Positions 1 to 14,158 of a DNA stretch of 64,000 nucleotides are shown one piece after another. How positions within the stretch are numbered: position 1 is the first letter of the stretch; every line of letters begins with the position of its first letter. The notes beneath the pieces were generated by a model. That model did no database searches. It was not told the origin of the DNA and saw only the letters and a program-made list of their open reading frames with translations. Source of the DNA: Dirofilaria immitis (Eukaryota > Nematoda > Chromadorea > Rhabditida > Onchocercidae); the NCBI GenBank assembly GCA_024305405.1, contig JAKNDB010000087.1, positions 5,458,501 to 5,522,500 on the forward strand, in the 5' to 3' direction. The position numbers and the translations under genes are program-made.

Positions 1-2139
1 TTTTATATTTGTAAGCCAAAGCTTTTGTAATTTTGTTTCGCATTATTTTTCAAATTTTTAATAACAATCAAAACAAATTAAGTGAAGAATCTTCAAAATC
101 GCTTTTCCTAATTTTTACATACTGCCTTCCTTTGATATTTCCTGTAGCTCCCTCCTTTTAAAAACTTATCGATTCGAATCTTATTCACATTTATTCCAAA
201 ATTTAACGAATTTTTACTTATAAAGTAAACAATACTTCTATTTCATAAATTTGCTAATTTGATTGTGCCACCGATTACTTTTCTTTTGTAGAGATTTATG
301 GCAAGTGGTGGCTTGTTGCTAGAAAACTTAGCAATTGAACAGCATTAATTTGTTGTTTGAGGAGTGGTAAATTTGAATGAATTGTTATTTTGCTCATTTC
401 ATCAAGCCTTTATTACAATTTTTTCCCGACTGATCAGCAAGTAATAACAAATTTTTAATCAGAAATTGAAGTCTGGCATGATATAAAAATAGATATCAAA
501 TTTCAACTCAGATATTTTTCATTTCTATTTCTAGACCGTTAATTATTGACGAAATGCTCATTTACAAATATGAATTAATATTGCAATGCTTGTTTAGTGC
601 GCAATAAATTTCTTTAATTTCAGGATATTTTGATTCCAATCGTAAGTTCTCTGTAAAAGATTTGTTTATCGGCTTGTGGTTTGTAATATTATCTTTATTC
701 ACTTGTTAAGATGAATATTTCCAAAGAAAACAATGCAATGAACTGAATTGTAAACATTTCACACTCGAAAAAAATTTCAATCATTTATCACTAAATTTAC
801 CAAATTAAGCATTGTCGCATTTCCGTTTCGCCTTTTCGAACGGAAATACGTCCTAATTTAGTCCTTATGCAAAAATTTCTAAATGGAATATTAAAAATCT
901 GTTCACTTATAAAAATATTTTTGGTGATTTAAGAAATTAAATGATGTCATTGGTGTTTCGAGAGAAGCAAGCATATATTTTTATTATTCACTTCAGATAA
1001 ATCATTTTATATCTTCTAACTTCTTGAATCCATTCTTTTTCGATTATTCTGGCCGAATTTATTTTGCATTTTTATTCTTTAACTAATTTATATTCAATTA
1101 GAGATAGACGAAAATACTTAGCTGTCAGAGAAATAAAATCAGCAAATTTGAAGCTTTTTATCTTTTCCACTAAAATTTTCAATCTTTCTAAATTTTTCTA
1201 CGAAAATTATACTAAAATTGTTTGACAGCCAAAAAGCGATAAGATAAAGAGTTCTTATCAAATGAATTGTTATCTATTTAAAAAGTATTTTTAGTTCAAA
1301 AATTATCATCACATAGCTGTCACAGAGTATAATAAAATAGTAATTTAAATCGACAGATATTGTGTGAGTACTTGGAAAACTATAATAATTTTTGGGCTTT
1401 TATACAACAAAAATTTGATTGCTATATTAGCGGTTTTCAGAAATCAGAAAGCCAATAACTAAGAAGTTCTCAGGAATAACACAAAGTTATCAGCAATAAT
1501 TTTGTGCGTATTGAACTGTTTTTATTTTTCCTTCAGTACTTACTTATTAAACGTATCGTGGTATGAAAGAAGTTATATACATACGATTCGAATTGTTTTT
1601 ACCCCGTCCATTTCTTTCATAACTGACAATTACTAAACTTGCTGAATTGTTTTTTCGGAAATTGTTTAATTTTTGAATCGTTTCTTCATCCAGCATAATC
1701 TGAAAACAACATCATTTTTAAGGTGTTTCAGAAATTATCATTAAGTTTTGAAATTTTGACATTTTATTTTAAAATAGAATACTCATATTCGATAAAAATC
1801 TAGCCTTAAACCTTTAAATCCCGATATCACACATCAAGTTCTTAAATCTGATTTTTTTCTAGTTTCCTATTAAATCGATAGAATCCGCTAATTCGCTCAA
1901 TTATCTACCTAATGGATGGTAGTTAGTACCTATGATAAATGAGTGTAAGATGAGTCTCGGATATTTACTAACCATTGCCATAGTTATTGTTTAAAATATA
2001 TAAGGTTTTCGTTTCAAACACTGCCTGAAACGGTTTGCTTAACAATTTATCAAAGTAGCTAATTTTGATTAATTTGGATTAAGAAATTCCATTTTCTTCT
2101 GATGGCTATTAGCATTCAATCTAAAATGTTCGTTTGCAG
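1..2139. other. Upstream noncoding region of the Shank gene
   Basis: AT-rich sequence with stops in all frames. I see no conserved protein segment, RNA gene or clear repeat. It presumably holds the promoter and upstream regulatory DNA of the Shank gene and perhaps the 3' flank of a neighbour outside the window. Confidence 0.4.
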
Positions 2140-2178
2140 ATTATATGCATCATTTACAGTAATATCGCTGAAAATTTG
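2140..2178 (+). promoter_or_regulatory. Shank 5' leader with likely trans-splice acceptors
   Basis: Two acceptor-like sites precede the first Shank ATG: TTTGCAG ending at 2139 and TTTACAG ending at 2159. The second leaves a 19-base leader before the ATG at 2179, a typical distance for spliced-leader addition in nematodes. No in-frame coding sequence precedes the ATG, which supports this start. Leader addition itself is inferred. Confidence 0.45.
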
Positions 2179-5100
2179 ATGACTATGGCAGATTATGATA
2201 TGCAGAATATACAAATTTTCATTCCCGAACTTCATATTCAGGTTAGTTGGAAGATTTTCTATATATTCACTCATGCAATGCAGTACATCTCTATCACCCA
2301 TTATTCTAGAATTTATGAAATATGTAAATGAGAATTTAAAAATTGTCAACAGAATTATGATCAAACAAATAGGTGAAAGTAAACAACGAGTTAAAAACTT
2401 TTTATAAGTCATAGAATATTTCGTATACTTGAGAGCAGAAATTTATGTTTGTGAATGTACGAAATTAATGGTTAATGAATGTTTGCTTGATAGTTAACGG
2501 CTGTCGTATATATGGAAGTGATGTTAGCATTTGGTGATAAAGCATGTATTAATCATTAATGTTTGCTTATTGAACAGAAAAGCAGCGCTTTGGCCATATT
2601 TCTTCAGATTATTTGATCATAAATGATTACTTTGTTATGTTTTGTTAAAAGGAGAAAAGTATGACATATTCATTTGATATAGCACTCTTCATATCTCTAG
2701 ATGTATATAAGTAAATAATGATAATTAATAAAAAGTAATAACAATATACTATTTACTTTCACACAAATAAATTGAATGAAATCTTAATCCTTACCGTTAT
2801 GGCAATATTTATGCAAAAACTTATCGTTAAAATGCCAATACATTTCATTCGGATAAAATGTAAATAAAATGTAGTATTCTTTCTTTTTCTTTCTTTGTAA
2901 CGAGATACACAGAGTTGCAAATTTTTATTTCCACTTAAGTTCCAAACATTGCCAAAGACAAAGTCAAAAGACACCAGACTTCAGTAATTACCTCAAACTT
3001 GGGTAAATAAACCACTAAAACGAAACGTTATTCTAACACGACAACAAATTCAACGATCAAAATTTCGATAAAACGAATTAATAACGGGAATAATATAAAA
3101 ACGAGACTCAATATGACTCTCGATATTATCCATCTTACTATCCTCGTAGACTACATTTGGCAGAAATGATGTTAATGGTAGGGTCATTTGCGCTATTGCG
3201 AGGTCAGTTCTTAGGTCACCAGAATCACCGCCTTTATTTGGAGCACATAAAACTGATAACTAATATGATAAAAACATTCTGATCTACAAAATTGTAGAAT
3301 ACATCTCTAACACACTTATGGATCTTTATATTTTCTTTTATCATAGAATCTTTTTGCGTTTATTCACGACATAAAATCTTCATGAAATGTATTTTTAAAT
3401 TGTCTTCTTGACTGACTGTGTAAAGTCAAAATCGTTCGTGTGGAAAATTGTTGCATTGCAGAAATGTCTGGTTGTGAATCTTGATGAAAAGGTTTGGGAA
3501 ATCAAAGAACGATTTGTCCAGTCGCTCCAGAATGTACGTTTACATTTTGCTAGTTAATAGGATTTCATTTTTTTGATTCGTCCATCAGTTTATTTAATTA
3601 TATATTCTTGTTTTTCGAGGATTCTTGTTTTTTAAGCAATCTTTTTATTAAAATTAATAATTTTTGATTGTTCCTTATCCATTTCTATAAATTGCTGTTG
3701 ATTATAAGAGATTGAGCTGATTTCTTCATAAAAACTCATAGATTACAAGTTAACTTCGCACAGTTTATGATCTAAACTATTTCATCGGTGACTTTTGCAG
3801 AAATCATATAATACTGAAATTTTTCATGAATTTGGTTGGCAAATTTTAAACAGTTTTCACAACTGCTCGATAAACTGTCTAAAGTTTGTATAAGTAACAA
3901 TGATAATTATATATTAAAAGTGTTGGCAATCTTACATTTCTTCTCAATATTAGTAGTGATCGCTATAGTAAATAAGAGAATTAATCTAATGCTGATTTCT
4001 GACTCTTCTCTGAATTTTTGTTACAGAAGCTACCTCAGTCATTCAATTATGGTTTATTTTTGCCACCCTGTGATGGTCGTGCAGGCAAATTCCTGCTGGA
4101 AGATCGTCCCATACGTGAATATCCATTTCATGATTGTGTTGCTTATCTTGAGGTTATTTTCAATTCTGAAACATAACAGGAATATTTATTATCTAATTAA
4201 CACTTTAATAAACTTTTTTTTGAGAGTAATTCCTTAGTTATAATGTCGTAGTTTTCTAATCTCAGTAATATTTTTAAAACAAAGGAACTGAATTCAAAAA
4301 ATTCTTCATTTATTTTCCTCAAAACTTTTATAAGGTAATAATAAATTGCAAGAACTTGAAATAAGTGACTTTTCAGATAAGCAGCCGTATCAAAATGATA
4401 TGCTTTTACTGAAGCTTTTAGCTTGCTTTTTACTAAATACTTAAATTTACTTACTTTCTACTAAGTTGTTGAAGTTAGTCACTCGAAACAATAAGCGTTT
4501 TGGTAAATAAAGAAATAATCTTTCATTTAAGCTCAAATACAAAAAGCGAGTCTACAAAATGTTGAACATCGATGAAAAGCAATTGGAGAAATTGCATTCT
4601 AAGGTAAATTTATTTATTTACTTATGAAAAATTCAATCTTATTAAATAAAATTTAAAAGGTATAATCCATTCTAAACTAGAATTTATTGTTTTTCGATTC
4701 TTCAGTTATTAAAAGGTATAATCCATTCTAAACTAGAATTTATTGTTTTTCGATTCTTCAGTTATTTTTATATTTCAGTCAAATTTGAAAAAATTCATGA
4801 ATTACATTGCTCTTGGACAGTTAAAAAGTAGAAGAAATGTGCTTTATGGGATTCGATCCTAATTTTCACGATAATGAAGGAAAAACACCATTAACGTTGG
4901 TATGCTCATTACCACACAGTGAAAGTTTTATTAAAGCGTTGGTAGAACATGGAGCCCATATTGATTTTCGAAATACTGATGGACAGGTAATGCATAAAAT
5001 TGAAATTATTTTGAGACAAATTGATAGAGGAAAAGTAGCTTAATTGTAGTATGAAAACACATTTTGTAAATCTAAATGGAAATATGAGTTCTACTTATTT

Positions 5101-8100
5101 TCGCCTTTTGGGAGAGGCGGAAGAAGCAAGAGAGGCAGTTTTTGGAACTGAGTTTATTTTTGTAATTGTTTTGATTTTATTAAGCTCTTTTGAAAATCTC
5201 ACATATTCTGTAGAAATTGACACAACTTTTATTAATAAGTTCCAGAAGGCACTTCAACGTTTGAATATTACTACTGAATGATATTCGAATATCATAGGAT
5301 CATATTGTAGTACGAACGAACCAAGGCAAAGCAATGTTGATGATATTACACAATATTATTCTCTCCTGCAACATTTTTCAGACAGCAATGCATAAGGCAG
5401 CATACTGGTCCTTGGCAGAAAATGTAAACTGTTTGCTAGAACTTGGCGCATCACCAAACTATCGTGATCCACTTGGTCTGACACCTCTCTACTACAATAT
5501 GCTGCAAAGTAGTTCAAAATCATCAGTAGCTCAAATGTTGCTTTATAATTATTCAGATATTGCTGTAACTGATTTGGATGGAAATCGTGAAATACATCAG
5601 GTTATATATCGTTAATTTCTTTATTGTTTCATTATGACGTATTATTTTTGGTTCATTTATTAGTATTATCCATTCAATTGGAAATTTTTGTAATGAATTA
5701 GAACTTCATAATTAGGTTTTGAAATATTTGAAAACTGAAATTCTAAATAATTTAGTAAAAACTCTAAAATTTTCTTTCAACTAAATTTTGTTAAAGCTAT
5801 GATAGTTTCTTGAAAAAGAAAAAAGAGAGTGGAAAGGAAGGAACTTTGGTTCTTTTCAATAGAGATCTATGTTTCTTATCTATTATATCTTCTTCGACTA
5901 TACCCAGAACCGTTAAATATTCGAAAAAATCTTGAAAACAATTTTAAAAAATTTTAAGAAATGATATAATAATGATTTTGTTTAAAATTCTTTTCTAAAA
6001 CACACTATGCAATTCTTTTAAAAATTCTATCTTTTCCTCTTTTACAAATAATTTTAATACTTGAAAAACAAGTCCGATATCATAATATAGCGGAGATTTT
6101 TTTTTCTTTTTTTTTAATTAGGAAATTTAGTATTTTAGCCTCGAAGAATCATTAAAAGAAATAGATAGTTTCTTGAATTTTGCAGTTTTCAATGACAAGT
6201 AATATACGGTGTAAATCGATGAGAATATAACAAAGATTGTTTCGCATTTTTGTCGCTTTGAACGATCGATCCTTCATTGTAAATCTTCGATTTGCTTTCT
6301 TACAAAATGCTCATTCTTCCACCTCACTTACGATCTCAAGCAGGTTTGATCGAATTGAGTCAGAGCAATAACTCTGAACAATAGTTATTATTTTCATAAA
6401 CAAGATGATTTATTCTAGTCTGATTATTGTTAATAATATTTTGACGGCAGTAGTGAATAACTATTGTTTCGAATTTCATATTTTTGTTTAATTTAAAAAA
6501 TTGCGCTCTATGAATTTATGCACCTGAAATTGAGATTCTTGAGGTAGCTGTCATTGTTGCTGTTGAATATTTAAAAAAATTCCTCATCTTTATCATTCTC
6601 ACTTCTTTTTGAAACAGATTTGTTGAATATTTTTAAAAATTAACAATGATAAAAATATGGAATTCTCAAACAGGCCATTCCATCGAAAATTTCAAACATG
6701 TAGAAAAGATACACTTGTTATTGGAGATTAGTCCGAATTCATGACATTTAATAGTACGACTGGTATTATTCTAGCTTAAATCGAATTCTATTCCACCTTT
6801 ATCTGACTGTATATAGAATCAGAAGATACACTGAACAATCACTAATCCAGATAACATCAAAATTTATGATAAGAAATGTTAGCTATTATAAAGCTGATTC
6901 CACTGAAGAGAAGCGAAAGTTTTTTGAGTCATATTTAGTAACTGCTTATAATAATTATGATTTTCTTGGTATGATTTACTAAAGAGATTTAAATCGTGCT
7001 CCTAAAATAGTTAATCATCTTGATTTAGATGACACTTAATGGGAAACAGTTTTTTCTACCTAGATTTTTCATTTTCTAAAAAACGTTATCGTCCTCTTCT
7101 TTGTCAAATATTAATATTTGTACCGCTATTAACATTGCTGGGACTGCCGTCACTAAACTACTATCATCTCTTCTCCGATTATTCCATGTTCTTTCTCTTA
7201 GCCGATTTCTCAAACATTATGCAATTTTGTGTTATTATCCCGAACAGGTAAGTGGCAGTTAAGTGGCAATTCTCAACACTTTTCATTTTCCAAAAACCAA
7301 TAGCTTCTGAAGGTTATTCATCTTGTCTTGTCCCACTGAATATCAGGACATTTCCTGCAAGTAAAGCACGCCCAGCAGCTTCTATTATTTACCTACTGTT
7401 TTGATATCTATTAAGTGCAACACTTCTCCTTAATTTGCGTATAGGTCCAGTATTATTGTGTCTGAATTGTCTCCATAGTTCTTCATTCAATTAAAAAAAA
7501 AAAAATCAATGGATTATACTGATGCCAATGAAATTCATATTATCTCAGCTATTATTCAGTTGAGATCTTTTTTTCCGTACACATTTATAATAGAAAATTC
7601 ATTTGGGTCTTTTTTTCTTTAATCATTGATTCGCTCACAGCTATAAAAAAAAAATTTCAAGACTGTAAGGAAGTTTGAATTAGTGCCAGAAATTTTTTCT
7701 CCGATTTGATTGCAGGATTTTCATAAAATTTAGTAAAATTGGGTGAATAAAAAGTGTAGCTTTTTATAAGGATTGCCGTTAAAATCGTTGAGTAACTTTT
7801 CCAAATTGGATTGAAATGCATAACTGAATTCCTTCTACAATTCTTTTTTATTATTTATTTTTCTTTTTAGATTCATTTTCATTCATTTTTCCAGCGCAGT
7901 CATTTTCTACTTTCATTTATTAGTGAGATCTTTTCCTGATAAAATTTAAAAAATTGAAAATTAACGAAAATTCTCTTTCCTTTTCAGGCATGCAAAAATG
8001 GTCTTGTGCAGCATGTTGATTATTTGATATATTATGGAGCTGAAATTAATGTTCAGAATATCAACAGGAATACCCCTCTTCACGTTTGCGCCATCCATAA

Positions 8101-11100
8101 TAAGTAATTAGTTTTAATTTTTATGGCTTTTCCCAGAGTCTTTTTCATTATTCTACTTTTTTGTCTTCCTTCTCGATTTCGCCTTTCTCATTAGCTTGAC
8201 CACCGCTTTTTGAACTTTTTTGTTTAAAATTTTAGACATATCAGATTTTAGAACACCTCTATAGTTTAATAAAGGCAAAATATTTGACTGTAGTTACTAT
8301 ATCTTCTATATTGAGAAGCATTAATAACTTCGTGATATTTCAGTGTTTCTGTGATTTCTGTTTGTTGTCATAGATTATAATGAAATTTTTTCTGATTCTC
8401 AAACATAAAAATAAAAATTCTAATAGAATCAAGCATGCACTCAGCAATTAAATTTCTATTAATCTGATTTATCGATAATTCAAAAAAAATTTAAATTTTA
8501 TTGTATGAATTTTTGAGACCCAACTGCGCTCGCTTATTATTGTTTCGTGGAGCTAATCTGACAGTCATGAATAAGCAAAATCAAACACCATTGGATGTGG
8601 CAAAGATTCTTGGTTCCCATGAAATAACGAAAATTATTTTGAATTACGATCCTTTGTCTACTGGTTTGTTACATCTTTTAGATAAATTCAAAATCGTTTT
8701 TTATCAGTCATAATAAATAATTACTTTGCAAATACAGATATAAAATTGAAGATATTTCTCTCTGCAAGAAAATATCAAATGATCGTTGTTTTTCTTTTTC
8801 TTTTTGCTGCTTCAGAGACTTTTAAATTTGATAGAAATCTGGCACATTTAGAATCTGAGCAGCCTTCTCTTGTCGAAATATTTTGAACAGCTTACATGCA
8901 TAGTTATGTTTTGTAATATTTGCTCGTGTATGATAGAGATTTTGGACATGAAATTATTTGCTTACTACTCATTCCATCAATAGGACTAGAAGAAAAAATG
9001 ATCGATAATATTAATATTGGAAATAGTAAAACTAGATAGCTTCTAAATCACTATACAGAACTTTTTAGTGCCTTATAACGTGAAGCCGACTTTTAATCCC
9101 AGGAGACGTTCATCAATGCTATCTGGTCAACGATCCTCACGTCAGGCATCACTTTCCAATAATGAATATCGATCTGTGGTAAAATTTTTAGCAAAATAAT
9201 TTCAGTTCGCATACAAGATGCAAAACGTGAATAATTTTTAATCTCTGAATTATACTTTCATATCATTGACATTATGAAATTTTTGTTCAGACTTTTAGAA
9301 TCTTTGGTGTTAAATAAAACAGAATCAATATGAAAGCCAAAATTTTTCTATTGAAACAATTGTTGTAACTCTTCTTTTATTCATGCATCGATGACTTACA
9401 AAAACATAGATTTTTGCTTTTAGATTCCAGCTAGCCTGACTCCAAGTCACATGTCGACATCCAGTTATAAAACATGTCCCGAAGGTATTGGTAGTGGATA
9501 CAGTACTATGCGACGATATCCAGCTTATCCGCCATTGAACATTAATAATTTTGAGTATGCCGCATATATTCAATTTTTGTAAATATTTATATCAACTATG
9601 GTGACCGTAGAAATACAATGAAAATACCGGAACTTTTTTCTTGTTGAAAAATGGTGAATTTTAACCAATTAAGCCAGATAGTTTGAACGACTGAAAACCA
9701 AGAAATGGATTGACAAAATTTGGTATTGGTTTGGTGAATGTCTTTTAATAGGCTATGTATTGCTTTAGCAAATATTTAGAGATATGCATTATAAATGCAT
9801 TATATTAATAATCGAATGCTTCTCAAAAAATAATCCAATACTCTCTGAAAGCGTAGACTCATGCCAGATTGAAACAGGAAGAAGACCATAAATAATAATT
9901 ATTACTTGGAAGAAGCATAGACTTCCTGACCTGATTAAAAAATAGACATCAACTGACAAAGATTCTAGCTATCCTAAATACATATAGATAAAATTGTTCC
10001 AAATCATGAAATAAAGAAAATTATTTAGCTTAATAAAAGCTAAATAATTTTCTTTATATTACATAGTTGAAAGATATGCACATTAATTTTGAATTGTTTT
10101 TATGGACACATTTTTATACATCTTAAAAAATCGAAAAATTATGCAGTTTTAACATTATCTCCAATTATTATCTGTCGATCAATGAAGCGAATAAAACCGA
10201 TTATTTTACATTTTGCAAAATTTTTCTTTACCGAATTAATTTAGCTGTATGTTCTGTTTGCAGGGTAAATATACCACGCACCGTCGTCATACCGAGAGAT
10301 GATAAGGGTGGCTTTGGATTTGTCTTACGCGGTGCTACAAGTTTGCATTTACCGTTGTCTATTCAATTATCCTTAGACAGCATATTTATACGAAATGAAA
10401 TAAATATGAATTTAACAAAGAGATGAAATCATTAACTGCAATATAACTTTCGGACTGAAATAAGTGCATATTTTGAAATTTGGGAGAAAATTGAGAGAAA
10501 GTTGAAAGAAAAAAAATCCTTATGATCAAAGTGATTTCAAATAGATTGAAACTGATTTTGACTCTTAGATATCTAGTTTATATTTATACTGAGAAAATTA
10601 ACTAGCCACTTATATTCAGAAACTGGAGATTTTACTCCAACATTATTCAATCCAGCATTGCAAAAATTCGAAGGAATTGACCTGCAAGGAATGGCTATGA
10701 AAGCGGGTTTAAGGCCCGGTGATTTCCTCCTTCAGGTAAATGATATCGATGTGCATAGAACACCGCATGATCAAGTACACGAATTAATACAGTCTTCGGG
10801 AGACAGTGTAACGTTAAAGGTTGGTGAATTTTCTTTGAAGAGGCCTTACAATAGTCTCACACACACACGGAATTTATTTCTATTAGCATTACTTGTCTTT
10901 TTCTAGAAAGTTATTCATCCTGCCATGAACACAAGAAATAGAAAATAAAAATGCTTATCATATGGGAAACTGTTGTTTTGTATCAAATATAGTTAGTGCT
11001 TAACCAGATTTAGGGTGTTTTTATTTCTAATTATACCTCCATTACCGTTTGATAAAATCAGCACTCTCTATTACAGTTTGATAAAATAAAAATACTATTA

Positions 11101-14073
11101 CCAATGATTAAAATTAATGCTAAAATGCAAATCACGCTGTATTTTTTTCTTACCCAAAGTAAGGTGAAAAGTACAGAAGTTGCTTACGGAAGATACTCAA
11201 TCACTCAAATCAATTTTTATGTATTTCTTTGAAAAGACGGAAACTAAATTAGCAAATTAAGACATTTTATTCAGGTAATTACTGTTGATCCCGGATCATT
11301 CAGTTTTCGGGCTGCTCACACGATGCCGATGAATATAGCTCATGCAGGTTGTCAATTTTTAACTTTCAAATTTTGGAATCAAATATTAGTTTTGCTTAGT
11401 TCCTACCGGTCATCATGGTGTTTCAAACTACACGAAGCACATGTTAATTGTTTAATTTATTTAATTTCCGTCTTTTTTTTTCAACATGTCCTATTTTTAT
11501 ATTTTTAAACATAAGATAAAGTACAATCTCACAATATCCATAACACCAACTCGTGAACTTAATATAGTTAAAACGAGTTCAAAAAATAATCATTATAAAC
11601 AAAAAGCACCAAAATGCGCCAAATTTTTGGTTTTCACAATGGTTTTTAAAATCTGAACTGCATTGTCTTATTTCAAAGTCTTCCTCAAGATAAACATGAG
11701 GATCAAGATGAGGCTGATATTGACAGAAAAAATTATGCAGTTTTATAAGGATAAGTATACTTCTCTTTCATAATTGTGCATTATGGGTCAAAAAGATATT
11801 TGAACGAAATTTATAGCAGTTTATTTATAAAATCGATAGTGTATGATAGAATTAATTGGCAGTTGTTTTGTACGTTAAAACTTTTAAGTGAAATTAGCTT
11901 CTTTTAGGAAAATACTGCAAAAATTTCTTGAGAAAAATATTTTATTGGTTGCAGTTATTATTCTTTTATGCTGTTGTACCTTTCCGACATTTACTTTCAT
12001 TTCGAAAATTTAAAAAATGGTGTGCTTCAAAGTTAGCATGCTTTCTTTATGCATGTGAATGCTTATAGTTCGAGAATATTGTCCAGCAACGCTGCTACAG
12101 CACAAAACAGACATCAATTATTCGTTGCCATATCGAAATCGCCGGTTTACAAATTTTCGCTTTAATGGTAAATTAATTTACTTTGTTATTTTGACCAGAT
12201 ATTCCAAGTTCAGCATTTTATTCCACCATAGAAATCATGATGTAATAAAGCATTGTGTATTTCTTGCAGCTGGATTAGTATTCAAAAAGAAGTAATATTT
12301 TATACATAACTCAGTTATTCTTATGATTCATCTTCTCAGTTCTTATGTATAATGTCAGTCCTTATATATATTGTTTTGGAGCGAATTCATCATTCTAGTA
12401 GATATTTTTGAACTATTTACAGAAAACTTGAAATTACTCCCATCTTTAATATTGCTTACCCTGTCATTATTAGTATAATCGTTGCTTCTAACTTTTTTGC
12501 TTAGAAATGTCAAGTTTGTTTGTATTATATAATGTGGGAAAGTGATTTAAAATAAAAGATAATGCTTTCTCAATCTTAAAGAGGTATCAGTTTTATGTTC
12601 TATTCGTATCTTCCTGCGTAGGTATTATATTTATGCATATGATGTTTGCTTAGACCAGTTTATCTTGAAAATTCACAATCTAGAAACAGTTCATTTCGAA
12701 ATAGTCTTAATTGATAAATTCTTGCCGAAAAAGAGTTAAAAATAGCGCTAAAAAAACGAAACACGCAAAGAAAAATGCTAATATTTATGATGCTTGAGTC
12801 GATATTTAACACAGAAATTGTATTTGAAACATCCATAATTACTTCATGAACATCTTTGGATTTCAAATTTTTATTGCAGTTTATTAGAGACCATCTCACA
12901 TTTCTCATTATATGACCAAATTTATTAATATTTAGCTTCTACAAAGACTATATTAATTGATTAGCAAATTTGATAAATGATAATATTAAATCAAAGTTAA
13001 TATCACTAATTTCCTTATTATTAAATTTTGCAGATGGTATAGGTGACATGTATGGTTATGGTGATATACTGCCCTTGCATTCTGCTAAATCAGTAGAAAC
13101 GCTAAATCAAAATAATTACGAACGCTTTGCGTCCGTAAAGCAACGGATCAGTGGTTCTAAACGAATTTCAATGGCAGAATTGGAACGACTTATGGAGCGA
13201 CAAGGCCAGGGCACATCACAATTTCAACCCATTCCTATAAATGAGGTTTTTGATTTTTTCTTTTATTTGCAAGCTTAATGATTTATTTGAAATGGCGTTG
13301 CCATTTTATATTTTTTATTTTTCAATAGACATTCCAAAGAATTTATTATTCATGTTTATTTTTTGCTGAAAAATATATTAACTTATTAATAGTATCTATA
13401 TTTGTTGTTCATTGCAGGATTCACTACCAAACGGAAATGGTTTAAAATTTAATTCGGTGAATGATCTAAAACGTTACAAAAAGGTGGTTTGCATCGCACA
13501 GCTTTATCACCAATAACTGCTCATGATCATTATATCCCTTCAGTAATGCAAAGCTTTAATTCTTCACCAGGTCGTTACTTACGTCTTTTTTCCCTAATAT
13601 GACTTTTTGAAATTTTCAAGAATTGATTCAAGAAATAAAAATTTACAAAATCTCGACGCAGAAGTAAAATATTGTCATCTTTTAATTATTTTTAATTCTA
13701 CGGACGATATTCTGGCCATAATAAATAGCAGTTATTAAAAAGTGTTCCTTGTGTGTGTGTCTATCTATATGAGAGTCATTACAGTACCGAATGGTTCTAA
13801 AAAGATTTTGTGATTTTGTGACATGGAGTATTTATAGATATCATAACTATATTTTAGTTTGATGAAGAAGATAACAATAGATAGAGAGAGAGCAACTCAA
13901 GGAGAAAAAAAAGACAAAAGAAAATATCAAGCTTAGAACTTGAAAAAGAAAATATCAAGCTTTATTGATTGTAATAACCTGAAAGATTCATTACACATTT
14001 CATTGTTTTCTTTTCCCAACTCTTTAACTAATATATGCAATATTTTAGCAGTAACAGTAACAGTAGCAATAGC

Positions 14074-14158
<85 letters not shown>

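Noticed and set aside
622..641. Possible mini-exon between TTTCAG and GTAAGT upstream of Shank
   Set aside because: Only about 17-18 bases, no conserved peptide, and nothing on either side to join it to. Could be a noncoding leader exon but unsupported.
8816..8885. Exon-like segment after CTTCAG between Shank exons 8 and 9
   Set aside because: Reads straight into a stop, and exon 8 joins exon 9 (9069) in correct phase with the family-like VPYNVKPTFNPRRRSS.
12069..12144. Exon-like segment in the Shank intron between exons 13 and 14
   Set aside because: Its length (76) would break the phase-1 join of exon 13 to exon 14, which works well without it.
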